A DNA stretch of 17,284 nt from JBAXBF01 sp034429745 (GCA_034429745.1 DAOUFY010000036.1:1-17284); one strand, 5' to 3'; numbered from the stretch's first letter, positions 6,356-15,006 are shown. Notes: generated by a model from the sequence alone, not told the origin. Made by a program: numbers and translations.

Positions 6356-7567
6356 ATGAAAATCACCCATCTGTCCCTGACAAACTTCCGTAATTATTCA
6401 CGGCTAGAATTGGATTTTTCAGAAAAGATTGCACTGTTTGTAGGGGCTAACGCTCAGGGAAAAACAAGTATTCTTGAAGCGATATATTATATCGCCACAT
6501 TATCTTCCTTTCAGGCAGAAAATGATCGGCAGCTTATCAATCTTACCGCTTTCCAGTCTCCCCTTGCCGTTGCTCGAATTGTTGCCGATTTTCAACGTGG
6601 TCATCATAAGCGACAAATCGAAATTAGAATAATCAAAGAAGAAAAAAATGGCAACCGAGAAGGCAATGTCCATAAAGAAGTTTTGTTAGATGGTGTTAAA
6701 AAGAAAAGTGTTGAGGTAGTTGGAACATTAAACGCCATCTTATTCGTGCCTCAAATGCTTTCTGTCATTGAAGGAGCACCTGAAGTTAGGCGCCGCTATA
6801 TGAACATATTACTAGCTCAAGTTATAGCGGGCTATGGCGAACAGCTAAGTTTATATCATAAAGCACTTACTCAACGAAACGCTCTTCTAAAAAGGCTGAA
6901 TGAAGCCGGCGGTGATGTTAATCAATTAGATTTTTGGGATGAGCAGCTTTCAGAAAGTGGAGCAAGAATTATTCATGCCAGAATTAAAGCCTTGCATGAA
7001 TTAGGCAAATATGCCAAACGGGCTCATCATTCTTTAAGCCGCCAAAAAGAAGTGCTTCGATTGGATTACTTTCCCTCTCTCGATCCGCTTGAACAACCCA
7101 AATCTCAATTCGCCTTATCTCTTGATGCGTATGTTGATCGAACTGCTGTTACGGTGAAAGAGATTAAATCAAAATTTTTCGCTCAACTAAAAAAAGAGCG
7201 ACTTCAAGATATTCAAAAAGGTATGACCACTGTAGGTCCTCATCGAGATGACTTTTGCATTCGCACTAATGGACTTGATTTGGGCTGTTATGGTTCACGC
7301 GGTCAAATTCGCACAGCAATGCTCTCCCTGAAAATCGCCGAGATGATGTGGATGCAAGAGAAGACGCATGAACACCCCATCCTAATGTTTGATGAAGTTT
7401 TAGCAGAACTAGATCAAGAACGACGCGAGGCACTTCTTGAAAGCATTCATCTCAGTGAGCAAGTATTATGCACAACTACGGATTTGAATTTGTTTAATAA
7501 AAATTTTCTTCAACATTCTGATATTTGGCAAATAAATCAAGGAAATCTTTCTTTTTTTAAATTATAA
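6356..7567 (+). CDS. recF: DNA replication and repair protein RecF
   Basis: A 403-residue SMC-like ATPase that binds gapped DNA and helps load RecA in the RecFOR pathway. The N terminus MKITHLSLTNFRNY is typical. Walker A is GANAQGKT (30-37). The RecF-type segment VPQMLSVIEGAPEVRRRYMN lies at 131-150, GPHRDDF at 294-300, the ABC-type signature GSRGQIRTAMLSLKIAE at 313-329, and Walker B with D-loop LMFDEVLAELD at 343-353. The signature has SRGQI where many RecFs have SQGQQ, a modest variation. Residues about 97-107 (KNGNREGNVHK) form a charged loop. It starts 6 nt after def, and no dnaA, dnaN or gyrB lies beside it, so it is separate from the classical origin cluster within this window. Confidence 0.96.
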   Translation: MKITHLSLTNFRNYSRLELDFSEKIALFVGANAQGKTSILEAIYYIATLSSFQAENDRQLINLTAFQSPLAVARIVADFQRGHHKRQIEIRIIKEEKNGNREGNVHKEVLLDGVKKKSVEVVGTLNAILFVPQMLSVIEGAPEVRRRYMNILLAQVIAGYGEQLSLYHKALTQRNALLKRLNEAGGDVNQLDFWDEQLSESGARIIHARIKALHELGKYAKRAHHSLSRQKEVLRLDYFPSLDPLEQPKSQFALSLDAYVDRTAVTVKEIKSKFFAQLKKERLQDIQKGMTTVGPHRDDFCIRTNGLDLGCYGSRGQIRTAMLSLKIAEMMWMQEKTHEHPILMFDEVLAELDQERREALLESIHLSEQVLCTTTDLNLFNKNFLQHSDIWQINQGNLSFFKL

Positions 7568-7596
7568 TTGACCACAACAGCACTTCATGGTATCGT
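7568..7596 (+). promoter_or_regulatory. Candidate promoter before the chemoreceptor gene
   Basis: TTGACC at 7568-7573 (five of six matches to TTGACA) and TATCGT at 7591-7596 (four of six matches to TATAAT) are separated by exactly 17 bp. This falls in the spacer directly after the recF stop, 46 nt before the chemoreceptor start, and would separate the sensory genes from the def-recF run. It is a sequence match only. Confidence 0.4.
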
Positions 7597-7642
7597 TAAG
7601 CCAAGTATTAATAATTTATTCATACAAGATAAGGGGTGAGTA

Positions 7643-10510
7643 ATGCTGAAACTACAAAAATTATCCATCCGCAGTAAGATAACGCTGGGTGCCGGTTTCA
7701 TCATGCTCATTTGTGTAACCGTTATCATCCTATATACAAGCACACAATGGTATCAACTAATTTATCAAAGTGCTAAAAAAGACGCGCTATCGTCAGCTTC
7801 CTCTTTTACCGCCCAAACATTTAACCTACTATCTTCAGCTCAGGTAAAAGTAGAAGGAATAAAAGCCATTATCCAAGAATACAAAAGCAGCAGTGTCTTT
7901 ATCACCCGTTTAAGGTTTAATATGCTTCTTGATAATTTACTCCGAGAAAATCCGCAGTATTATGGTGTTTTTTCGGTTTGGGAAGCAAACGCTTTTGATG
8001 GAATGGATGCTATTTTTGCTGGCTTATATGATTCTGACGAAAAAGGCAGATATCAACCTTACATCACTTGGAAAGAGGGAAAAACGAGTATCCAAGCTAA
8101 ATTGAAGTATGCTTCGGGTTCTCAAGAATTTTATGAATTAGCCAAAAAAAATCGCCAAACATTCTTATTACCACCAAGAATTTATAATATAGAAGGCAAG
8201 AATATTAGGCTTGTTTCAATTATCTCTCCGCTATGGGTCAATGAGCAATTCTTAGGTGTAGTTGGGATAGATATCAGTTTAGATGCTTTTCAGCAACTTG
8301 TCAACCAGTTAAACTTATACCAAGGCAAAGCAGAAGCAGCAATCCTCACAAACGAGGGAACAATTATAAGTGTAACCAACAGAAATGAACTTGCCGGAGA
8401 ACCATTATCTGCTTACATAAATGAACAAGAAGTCGAAAATGTGCTCAATTTAATCCAGAATGGCGAGCATATTGTTCAGGAAATGGGAGATAATATCATT
8501 GTATATTCACCATTCAAGCTAGGTAATTCATCATCGTATTGGGCAGTAAGGGTTAGTATTCCCAAACAAATAATCATGAATCAAGCTCTTGCTCCCTTAT
8601 GGATTATGCTTTCTATTGGAATTCTTATTATCTTCGTCGGCTTATTTATTCTTGGATTATTTGCCGAGAGAATCGCCTCACCTCTAAAGAAACTAACCTT
8701 TACCGCTCAACAATTAGCTCGAGGTGAAATCTTAGAAGATTTTAACTTCCAACTCGATCAACAAGATGAAACTGGTCAATTGGCTCAGAGCTTTAAGCAA
8801 ATGATCGATTACTTTTCAGAAATGGCAAAGGTAGCGCGTCGATTGGCAGAAGGCGATATAGAAGTAAGCCTTACTCCAAGATCAGAAAAAGATGAATTGA
8901 GCCTGGCTTATCTTGATATGATCACTTATCAAAGCAATATTGCCATGGCTGCTCACTGGCTTTCCCAAGGCAATTTAAAGTTGGCTGCCGAATTAATAGA
9001 AGTAAAGTCAGAACGCGATTTCGTGGGTAATTCACTTCTGAAGATGATGGATTATTTGCACTCAATGGTAAACACAGCTAATAGATTAGCTGAGGGAGAC
9101 CTAAGCGTAAAAGTAATTCCGTTGGGTGATGGGGATGATTTAGGCAATGCATTCTTAAAAATGCTTGATCAATGGCACACCATAATCAACGATCTAGTCG
9201 AAAATGCCAGAATGCTTAGCCGCGCATCAATTAATTTAGCCAGTGCCTCTACACTTGTAAATCAAGCAGCAACCCAAATAGCTGATACTATGCAAAACAT
9301 TGGAACATCTATAAATAAAGAAATGGAGCAGGTGAACCGTACAGCGGCCGCAGCTCAAACAATGGAAACAGCAATCGAAAGAGTTTCCCTTGGTGTAAAT
9401 TACCAAGATGCATCGGTGAATCAATTGAAAGAAATCGCTGAGGAGCTGTCTTCAACAGTCAAGGTAATCAGAATTGGATCTGAAAACCAAACTTCGCAAT
9501 TAACCAAAGCTTCAAATGCCCAGGCCAATACATCGCAAGCGATAATGCAAATGAGTGCAGCAACTGAAAAAGTCGTTCAGGCTACAGAACAATCAGCACA
9601 GTCAGCAGCTTCTGGCACAGAACTGGCAACTAAACTATTGCAAGGTGTTGAAAATGTTAAGCAAACTACGCTAAATTTAGCCAATCGGGTAAATGAATTG
9701 GGACAGCGTTCCTCACAAATAGGAAAAATCATAGAAACAATCGAAGCAATAGCTAGTCAAACTAATCTTTTAGCTCTGAACGCAGCAATCGAAGCTGCCC
9801 GCGCCGGTGAACAAGGCCGCGGATTTGCTGTAGTTGCTGAAGAAGTTCGCAAGTTAGCAGAAAGATCTTCTTCTGCCACAAAAGAGATCAGCGATATGGT
9901 CATCTCCATTCAAAAAGATGTAAGTCATGCTGTCGCAATGATGGATATAACCCAAAAGAACGTTGAGGAAGCGACCAAATGGACTAATTTAGCAGGAAAG
10001 GCTTTTGAAGACATTGGCAATAGTTCTCTATCGGTAACAAGTGGGGTTGCTGATATTCAAAAGGCTATCCAAGACATTGAAAAATCAGAGAAAATACTTG
10101 CGGAGGTATTTGCAGAAGCAGCTCAAATTGCTGAAAAAAATCTAGAAGCAGCTAACAACCTTGACCACATTAACAATGAAATTCGGATGAGCTTAGAAGT
10201 AGTTGCTGAAGTGGTGAAAGATAACACCGAAGCATCGGAAGAGATGACGCAGGAAGCACAGCATGTTGTCTCTTCTGTATCAGCCATCGAGAATTTCGCG
10301 CGAGATAATAGTGCAGCGGTTGAGGAAGTTGCAGCAGCAACCGAAGAGATGCATACACAGATTGAACAGGTTTCCTCGGCCGCCGAAGCCTTAGCTGGTA
10401 TGGCTATTGCCCTTGAAAGCACCGTAAAGACATTTAAACTCGAAAACTTTTCTCAAGAGGAAGAAAATGCACAAATTGATGAGCAAAATGATCCTAAAAT
10501 TGCATCTTGA
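7643..10510 (+). CDS. Methyl-accepting chemotaxis protein with Cache sensor and four HAMP units
   Basis: A 955-residue inner-membrane chemoreceptor expected to control CheA kinase through CheW. TM1 is about 14-33 and TM2 about 317-340. Between them is a periplasmic double-Cache-like sensor (about 40-310; YYGVFSVWEANAFDG, GRYQPYITW, LGVVGIDISLDAF). After TM2 the sequence repeats a HAMP-like pattern four times: about 341-394 (QQLARGE), 395-434 (RRLAEGDIEVSL), 435-475 (HWLSQGNLKLAA) and 476-520 (NRLAEGDLSVKV). The rest (about 525-930) is a long signalling hairpin whose tip carries the conserved IASQTNLLALNAAIEAARAG (703-722), followed by GRGFAVVAEEVRKLAERS. The arms are roughly 190 and 215 residues, long for the family. 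Gln/Glu-rich and Ala-rich stretches offer methylation sites, but no C-terminal CheR-docking pentapeptide (NWETF type) is present. A strong Shine-Dalgarno (AAGGGGTG, 7631-7638) supports ATG 7643. No che genes lie in the window. The ligand is unknown. Confidence 0.95.
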   Translation: MLKLQKLSIRSKITLGAGFIMLICVTVIILYTSTQWYQLIYQSAKKDALSSASSFTAQTFNLLSSAQVKVEGIKAIIQEYKSSSVFITRLRFNMLLDNLLRENPQYYGVFSVWEANAFDGMDAIFAGLYDSDEKGRYQPYITWKEGKTSIQAKLKYASGSQEFYELAKKNRQTFLLPPRIYNIEGKNIRLVSIISPLWVNEQFLGVVGIDISLDAFQQLVNQLNLYQGKAEAAILTNEGTIISVTNRNELAGEPLSAYINEQEVENVLNLIQNGEHIVQEMGDNIIVYSPFKLGNSSSYWAVRVSIPKQIIMNQALAPLWIMLSIGILIIFVGLFILGLFAERIASPLKKLTFTAQQLARGEILEDFNFQLDQQDETGQLAQSFKQMIDYFSEMAKVARRLAEGDIEVSLTPRSEKDELSLAYLDMITYQSNIAMAAHWLSQGNLKLAAELIEVKSERDFVGNSLLKMMDYLHSMVNTANRLAEGDLSVKVIPLGDGDDLGNAFLKMLDQWHTIINDLVENARMLSRASINLASASTLVNQAATQIADTMQNIGTSINKEMEQVNRTAAAAQTMETAIERVSLGVNYQDASVNQLKEIAEELSSTVKVIRIGSENQTSQLTKASNAQANTSQAIMQMSAATEKVVQATEQSAQSAASGTELATKLLQGVENVKQTTLNLANRVNELGQRSSQIGKIIETIEAIASQTNLLALNAAIEAARAGEQGRGFAVVAEEVRKLAERSSSATKEISDMVISIQKDVSHAVAMMDITQKNVEEATKWTNLAGKAFEDIGNSSLSVTSGVADIQKAIQDIEKSEKILAEVFAEAAQIAEKNLEAANNLDHINNEIRMSLEVVAEVVKDNTEASEEMTQEAQHVVSSVSAIENFARDNSAAVEEVAAATEEMHTQIEQVSSAAEALAGMAIALESTVKTFKLENFSQEEENAQIDEQNDPKIAS

Positions 10511-10553
10511 TAATCTGGTCTATTTATGTGATAATTGATATGGGAGAAAAAAT

Positions 10554-11420
10554 ATGCCGGTCAAGCAATTGAGCGTAGATGACGTATTAGATAAAGTGGG
10601 AGCTCTGCCTCCAATGCCACTAGTAGCTAAACGAGCTACTGAAATTATTAAAGACCCAAAATCCAGCATGACTGATTTAGCCAACGTAGTAAAGCTAGAC
10701 CCATCAATGTCCAGTGTCATTTTGCGCTGGGCAAACTCTGCTTATTATTCTTTGCGACAACCGGTTGTAAGCATTGAACAAGCTGTTGTATTTCTAGGAC
10801 AGCGCACAGTCCAAAACTTAGTTTTATCCGCATCTGTTGCTAGTTTTATGAGCCGGCCTTTACCAGGTTATGACTTAAAAAAGGGAGATTTATGGAAGCA
10901 TGCTGTTGGTACATCTGCAGGTGCGCGTTTAATTATGCAGGGTCTTATTCCTTCCCAAGCTGAAGACGCTTATTATGCTGGTTTGTTTTGCGATGTCGGT
11001 AAGCTGGCATTTGATGTCCTCATCCAAAAAGGAATCTTACCATTATATAAATTTACTGCAGCTTCAGCTAGTGGAAAATCGTTCCACGAAATAGAGGAAA
11101 GCTTGCTAGGATTTGACCACACCACAATAAGCGCAGCTATGGCTGAAAGGTGGAAACTGCCGGACTACTTAGTTACGGTAATCCGTTATCACCATACTCC
11201 AGCTAAAGTGCCCGACCCATATAAGACAATGGCTTATGCCGTTCATGCTGCCGATGCCCTCATGATGATGTTTGGCATCGGTGTAGGTGTTGATGGATTG
11301 AAATATCCATTGGACGAACAGACAGTCAAGATACTCAACTGGAAAGAGGATAGTTTTGAAAAATTGTATAACCGGATTATGCCTATCATCAAAGAAGCAG
11401 AATCCTTTATTCAAGGTTAA
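10554..11420 (+). CDS. HDOD-domain signalling protein
   Basis: A 288-residue cytoplasmic protein of the HDOD family, a catalytically altered relative of HD phosphohydrolases found in bacterial signalling, often next to chemotaxis or second-messenger genes. The N-terminal pattern LPPMPLVAKRATEII (18-32) and DPSMSSVILRWANSAYY (49-65), with VVSIEQAVVFLG (71-82), is typical. In the HD region LWKHAV (113-118) keeps its His116, but the signature His-Asp reads Cys146-Asp147 (LFCDVGKL). Later histidines remain (YHH 212-214, VHAAD 230-234). Loss of the central metal His argues against hydrolase activity and for a binding or scaffold role. GGGAGA-like purines before ATG 10554 support the start. It follows the chemoreceptor by 43 nt in the same direction with no visible terminator, so the two are probably co-expressed and functionally linked. 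Confidence 0.92.
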   Translation: MPVKQLSVDDVLDKVGALPPMPLVAKRATEIIKDPKSSMTDLANVVKLDPSMSSVILRWANSAYYSLRQPVVSIEQAVVFLGQRTVQNLVLSASVASFMSRPLPGYDLKKGDLWKHAVGTSAGARLIMQGLIPSQAEDAYYAGLFCDVGKLAFDVLIQKGILPLYKFTAASASGKSFHEIEESLLGFDHTTISAAMAERWKLPDYLVTVIRYHHTPAKVPDPYKTMAYAVHAADALMMMFGIGVGVDGLKYPLDEQTVKILNWKEDSFEKLYNRIMPIIKEAESFIQG

Positions 11421-11476
11421 GCGTTATCAACCCAATAATTAAACATCCTACAAAATAATAACTTAAAAACTTAAAA

Positions 11477-12442
11477 ATGAAAACAATTCCTCACTACCCA
11501 TTAGCCAACCTGCCAACTCCCATCGAACCATTAAAAAATCTTTCTCAACAGCTTGGCTGCAGTGTTTTCGTTAAAAGAGATGATTTGACTGGTTTAGCTT
11601 TCGGCGGTAATAAAACACGTAAGCTCAGCTACCTTCTAGCAGATGCTCAAGCTAAACACGCGACTGTGCTCATAACAACTGGAGCAGTGCAATCTAACCA
11701 TTGCCGCCAAACAGCAGCTGCAGCAGTTCGATCGGGATTAAAATGCGTTTTAGTTCTTACCGGCGAAAAACCCAATATCATTTCAGGCAACCTTTACCTC
11801 GACTCCCTCTTAGGAGCTAAAATCCTATGGACAACCAAAGAAAAACGTGAAGCTTTTCTAGTTGAAGTCTTTCATCAGCTTGAGAAAGAAGGTGAAACAC
11901 CTTATTTGATCCCTTATGGCGGCTCCAATCCTCTAGGTGCAGCTGCATATGCTTTTGCCATGGAAGAATTGTTAGCTCAAGGGTGCCATTCACAATGGAT
12001 TGTTATCGCCACATCGTCAGGTGGTACTCAAGCAGGTCTATTGGTTGGTGCGCGTCATTTTGGCTATGGTGGCAAAATCATCGGCATTAGCGTTGACGAA
12101 AAAGCTGATGTGCTAAAGCCTAAAATTGCTGATTTAGCTTCTCAAACTGCAGCTTTTTTAGGTCTTGACATTAAATTTTCGAGTGAAGAAGTTTTCGTCA
12201 ATGATCAATTCTTAGGTGGCGGCTATGGTGTCATGGGAAATGATGAAAAGGAAGCCATTCTCAACTTTGCTCGCCAAGATGGCATTTTCCTTGACCCTGT
12301 CTATACCGGCAGAGCAGCTGCTGGCATGCTCCAATTAGCCAAAGAAGGCTTTTTTGGCAAGAATCAGTCTATCTTATTCTGGCATACTGGTGGATTACCA
12401 TCCCTATTTGCAGAACCGTACAGAAATAATCTGATTAATTAG
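11477..12442 (+). CDS. D-cysteine desulfhydrase-type PLP enzyme
   Basis: A 321-residue cytoplasmic fold-type II PLP enzyme of the D-cysteine desulfhydrase/ACC deaminase family. These enzymes break D-cysteine to pyruvate, H2S and ammonia, or ACC to 2-oxobutyrate. The PLP lysine is K46 in FGGNKTRKLSYLL (42-54). The SNH motif with the family serine is at 73-75 (QSNHCRQTAA), and the phosphate-binding loop is SSGGTQAG (180-187). Two positions that separate the activities read as desulfhydrase, not ACC deaminase: Thr in DPVYTGR (273-279; deaminases have Glu) and Thr in HTGG (303-306; deaminases have Leu). L-cysteate sulfo-lyase is a close relative and cannot be excluded. The length is normal. ATG 11477 has no clear Shine-Dalgarno; its upstream is AT-rich. 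It follows the HDOD gene by 56 nt and precedes cfa by 59 nt, with no obvious pathway link to either. Confidence 0.9.
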   Translation: MKTIPHYPLANLPTPIEPLKNLSQQLGCSVFVKRDDLTGLAFGGNKTRKLSYLLADAQAKHATVLITTGAVQSNHCRQTAAAAVRSGLKCVLVLTGEKPNIISGNLYLDSLLGAKILWTTKEKREAFLVEVFHQLEKEGETPYLIPYGGSNPLGAAAYAFAMEELLAQGCHSQWIVIATSSGGTQAGLLVGARHFGYGGKIIGISVDEKADVLKPKIADLASQTAAFLGLDIKFSSEEVFVNDQFLGGGYGVMGNDEKEAILNFARQDGIFLDPVYTGRAAAGMLQLAKEGFFGKNQSILFWHTGGLPSLFAEPYRNNLIN

Positions 12443-12490
12443 AATTCTCCAAAAGCATTATAAACAATTGCCTCTAATAATTATGGATAT

Positions 12491-12497
12491 TGGAGGA
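12491..12497 (+). promoter_or_regulatory. Shine-Dalgarno deciding the cfa start
   Basis: TGGAGGA lies 5 nt upstream of ATG 12502. The same frame can be opened at TTG 12490, but that codon overlaps the site itself, so the ATG is the start. Confidence 0.8.
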
Positions 12498-12501
12498 AAA
12501 A

Positions 12502-13794
12502 ATGCCAGTGATCAATTCTAAAAATCGCGACCCAGAAAGCATAACCCTGCACTTACTAGATGAAATATTTGGAGATTCCGGAGCAAAGATTGTTACGGTG
12601 CGTTTGTGGAATGGTACAATCTGGAAGGATGATGCTCCAAAGCCGGTAACGCTGGTTCTCAAACACCCTGGCGCATTGCGTGCAATGTTTTTACCCGGCA
12701 CCGAAGTCGGCTTAGCTGAAGCTTACCTCTATGATGATTTTGATATTGAAGGGGATATTGAATCGGTCTTTTCTTTAGCCGATCAGCTTAGCGAAAAAAC
12801 CCTCGGTTGGCGCAAGAAACTGCGAACAGCAAATCAATTACTCCATCTTCCAACACCTCCTGACCATCCTTATGGCAAACGCGGACCAGCGCGTCCCTCA
12901 GGCCGCAAACATTCCATCGAGCGAGATCGCCAAGCTGTTACCTATCACTACGATGTTTCCAATGAGTTTTATGCGTTATGGCTCGGCAAACGTATGGTAT
13001 ATTCTTGTGCTTATTTTGAATCCACCGACGACGACCTCGATACCGCTCAAGAACGAAAACTAGATTATATCTGTCGTAAACTGCGTTTAAAACCGGGTCA
13101 ACGCCTACTCGATATCGGATGCGGTTGGGGTGGGCTTGTTATCTATGCTGCCGAAAAATATGGGGTTAATGCGATTGGCATAACACTCAGCCAACCTCAA
13201 GCGAACCTTGCCAATGAAAGAATTTCAGCCGCCGGTCTTTCTGACCGCTGCCGTGTCGAAGTATGCGATTATCGTCAGTTTGACGATACACAAGGATTCG
13301 ATGCCCTCGTTAGTGTTGGAATGTTCGAACATGTTGGCGCTGATCTTTTACCAACTTATTTTGATCGGGCTTGGAAATTACTCAAACCGGGCGGCGCTTT
13401 TCTCAATCATGGGATTGCAAACACAGCTAATGAGAAACCTGTTGCCCATCCCACCTTCAGTGAAGCCTATGTGTTCCCGGATGGTGAGCTAACTCCTATC
13501 AGCGTTACACTTCATGCAGCTGAAAAATCAGGATTTGAGGTTCGGGATGTGGAAAACCTGCGAGAGCACTATGCCCTTACCCTGCGGCAGTGGGTGAAAA
13601 GACTTGAATCACATCATGATCAAGCTCTTCAATTTGTTGATGAACCAACCTACCGCGTCTGGCGTTTGTTTATGTCAGGTTCGGCACACGGCTTTACCCA
13701 TGGCAGATTAAACCTTTTTCAATCTCTACTAATAAAACCAAATGAAAAAGGTCAAAGTGGATTGCCCTTAACCCGCAAAGATTGGTACACCTAA
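12502..13794 (+). CDS. cfa: Cyclopropane-fatty-acyl-phospholipid synthase
   Basis: A 430-residue SAM-dependent enzyme that adds a methylene bridge (or, in relatives, a methyl group) across double bonds of membrane phospholipid acyl chains. The N-terminal part (about 10-115) is the lipid-binding domain found in Cfa proteins. The catalytic part begins with YHYDVSNEFY (148-157) and MVYSCAYF (165-172). The SAM-binding motif is LLDIGCGWGG (202-211), followed by GITLSQPQ (226-233) and GMFEHVG (273-279). Residues matching the bicarbonate site of the E. coli enzyme can be seen: Cys169, Glu276, His303 (NHGIA) and Tyr357 (EHYALTLRQW). The length is slightly above the E. coli protein's. A good Shine-Dalgarno precedes ATG 12502. 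It converges with the minus-strand hydrolase gene over a 31-nt spacer. Cyclopropanation versus mid-chain methylation cannot be told from sequence alone. Confidence 0.94.
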   Translation: MPVINSKNRDPESITLHLLDEIFGDSGAKIVTVRLWNGTIWKDDAPKPVTLVLKHPGALRAMFLPGTEVGLAEAYLYDDFDIEGDIESVFSLADQLSEKTLGWRKKLRTANQLLHLPTPPDHPYGKRGPARPSGRKHSIERDRQAVTYHYDVSNEFYALWLGKRMVYSCAYFESTDDDLDTAQERKLDYICRKLRLKPGQRLLDIGCGWGGLVIYAAEKYGVNAIGITLSQPQANLANERISAAGLSDRCRVEVCDYRQFDDTQGFDALVSVGMFEHVGADLLPTYFDRAWKLLKPGGAFLNHGIANTANEKPVAHPTFSEAYVFPDGELTPISVTLHAAEKSGFEVRDVENLREHYALTLRQWVKRLESHHDQALQFVDEPTYRVWRLFMSGSAHGFTHGRLNLFQSLLIKPNEKGQSGLPLTRKDWYT

Positions 13795-13825
13795 AAGTTT
13801 AAACAATCGCTTGAAATCAGTTATA

Positions 13826-14977
13826 TCAATTATCACTTGTCGCTGTCGCAGTAAGAACAGCATTTTTAACATATTTATTAAAAAAAGCAATCGAGCGGTA
13901 CATAGCTAGTGAAAAATTTTCCGAAATATTGTGATTATCCCCTGGATAGGTGTAAAACTCCACTATCCCACCCGCAGCTTTTATTTGCTCATATAGTATT
14001 TCACTAAAAGCTAATGGAACAGTGCTATCCTGTGTACCATGATGCAGCTGAATTGGTCCAGACAAATCTTTTAAATAAGAGTTAGCGGATATCATTGCCC
14101 AATATTGCGGCTCATCGGCCGGCAAACCAAACCTTCGCCATAAATCTTCACCCATCCTGCGCCTCACCGACGTTGGCAAGGCATGTTGTGTAGGTATAGT
14201 ACGCCATTGGGTAAATAAATCTGGATATGGTGCGACAACACCTGCCCATATCACCCCCGCTTTTATATCCTTTGTAATTACCATACTTCGCAGAGTAATT
14301 TGTCCACCCATAGAATGCCCCCACATGCCAATTCGATTTGGGTCAGCTTCTGGAAGACGTTTCACCGCATTCAATCCATTTAACACATCTATGGTGTAAT
14401 CCGGCGAAAGATACGCGCTTACTGCTGTTCCTTCAGAATTTCCATGACCTCGATAATCGGATCGAAAAACAATATAGCCGCGCCGTGCAAAAGCATCTAC
14501 ATATGCAACATACCGTTCCGTAGAACGATACTCTGCAGGAGGTATATATCCATGATTAAAAATGATTATTGGAAAGCCATCCGGCGGTTTTTTCTCGTTA
14601 GGAATAGTAAGATAAGCATATATTTTTAATCCATCCGAACGATATGAAACGATATAACGTTGATAGTTATACCCCGGCTCCAAAGTTTCTTCAAATACAA
14701 GATCACCACTTTCGTAAGAATACTTGCGTAAGGCTTCAATAGATAGCGAATGCGGAGTAGGTGTGTATGTTGGGTATTTTTTCTGTGTTGATACTTGTGG
14801 TGTTTTAAAATATAACGGAGTTAGAGTAATATTTTCACCCGAAGCTATTGTGGAAATATAAAGATTGGTTGGTTGTCGTTGTGTTGGCTGATTGTAAACA
14901 ATATCAGTACCACAAGCTGTACTAATCATCGCAAGTAGTATGATTAGCAATTCATTATAGTAGCTTTTTATCTTCAT
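13826..14977 (-). CDS. Lipoprotein alpha/beta hydrolase (prolyl-oligopeptidase-like)
   Basis: A 383-residue secreted hydrolase. The N terminus MKIKSYYNELLIILLAMIST followed by AC-GTD looks like a lipoprotein signal with Cys22 as the lipid anchor; the box has Ser at -3, so it is not perfect. Residues 23-85 are a Thr/Pro-rich linker. The hydrolase domain (about 100-370) shows the oxyanion motif NHG (141-143), DYRGHGNSEG (174-183), the nucleophile elbow GHSMGG (220-225, Ser222), Asp317 in HGTQDSTVP (313-321) and His349 in GDNHN (346-350), so a full Ser-Asp-His triad. The layout resembles peptidase S9/acyl-hydrolase relatives; the substrate is unknown. The open frame extends 8 codons upstream to a TTG at 15001, but ATG 14977 gives the better signal peptide. 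No clear Shine-Dalgarno is seen. It begins 29 nt after polA in the same direction and may share its transcript. Confidence 0.9.
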   Translation of the reverse strand: MKIKSYYNELLIILLAMISTACGTDIVYNQPTQRQPTNLYISTIASGENITLTPLYFKTPQVSTQKKYPTYTPTPHSLSIEALRKYSYESGDLVFEETLEPGYNYQRYIVSYRSDGLKIYAYLTIPNEKKPPDGFPIIIFNHGYIPPAEYRSTERYVAYVDAFARRGYIVFRSDYRGHGNSEGTAVSAYLSPDYTIDVLNGLNAVKRLPEADPNRIGMWGHSMGGQITLRSMVITKDIKAGVIWAGVVAPYPDLFTQWRTIPTQHALPTSVRRRMGEDLWRRFGLPADEPQYWAMISANSYLKDLSGPIQLHHGTQDSTVPLAFSEILYEQIKAAGGIVEFYTYPGDNHNISENFSLAMYRSIAFFNKYVKNAVLTATATSDN

Positions 14978-15006
14978 GATATTCTGACGAAGATTATGCA
15001 AAATTG

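Noticed and set aside
10123..10422. Open minus-strand frame of 99 codons opposite the chemoreceptor C terminus
   Set aside because: It is a shadow of the Ala/Glu-rich coiled-coil codons on the plus strand and has no recognisable domain.
11417..11440. GGTT...AACC short stem after the HDOD gene as a terminator
   Set aside because: The stem is only 4 bp and no T-run follows.
13208..13492. Open plus-strand frame of 94 codons inside cfa in another phase
   Set aside because: It lies wholly within the conserved SAM-binding part of cfa, which explains the sequence; there is no independent start signal.
13795..13825. Bidirectional terminator between the convergent cfa and hydrolase genes
   Set aside because: The 31-nt spacer is AT-rich but I could not find a stable stem; termination may be Rho-dependent or lie inside the genes.
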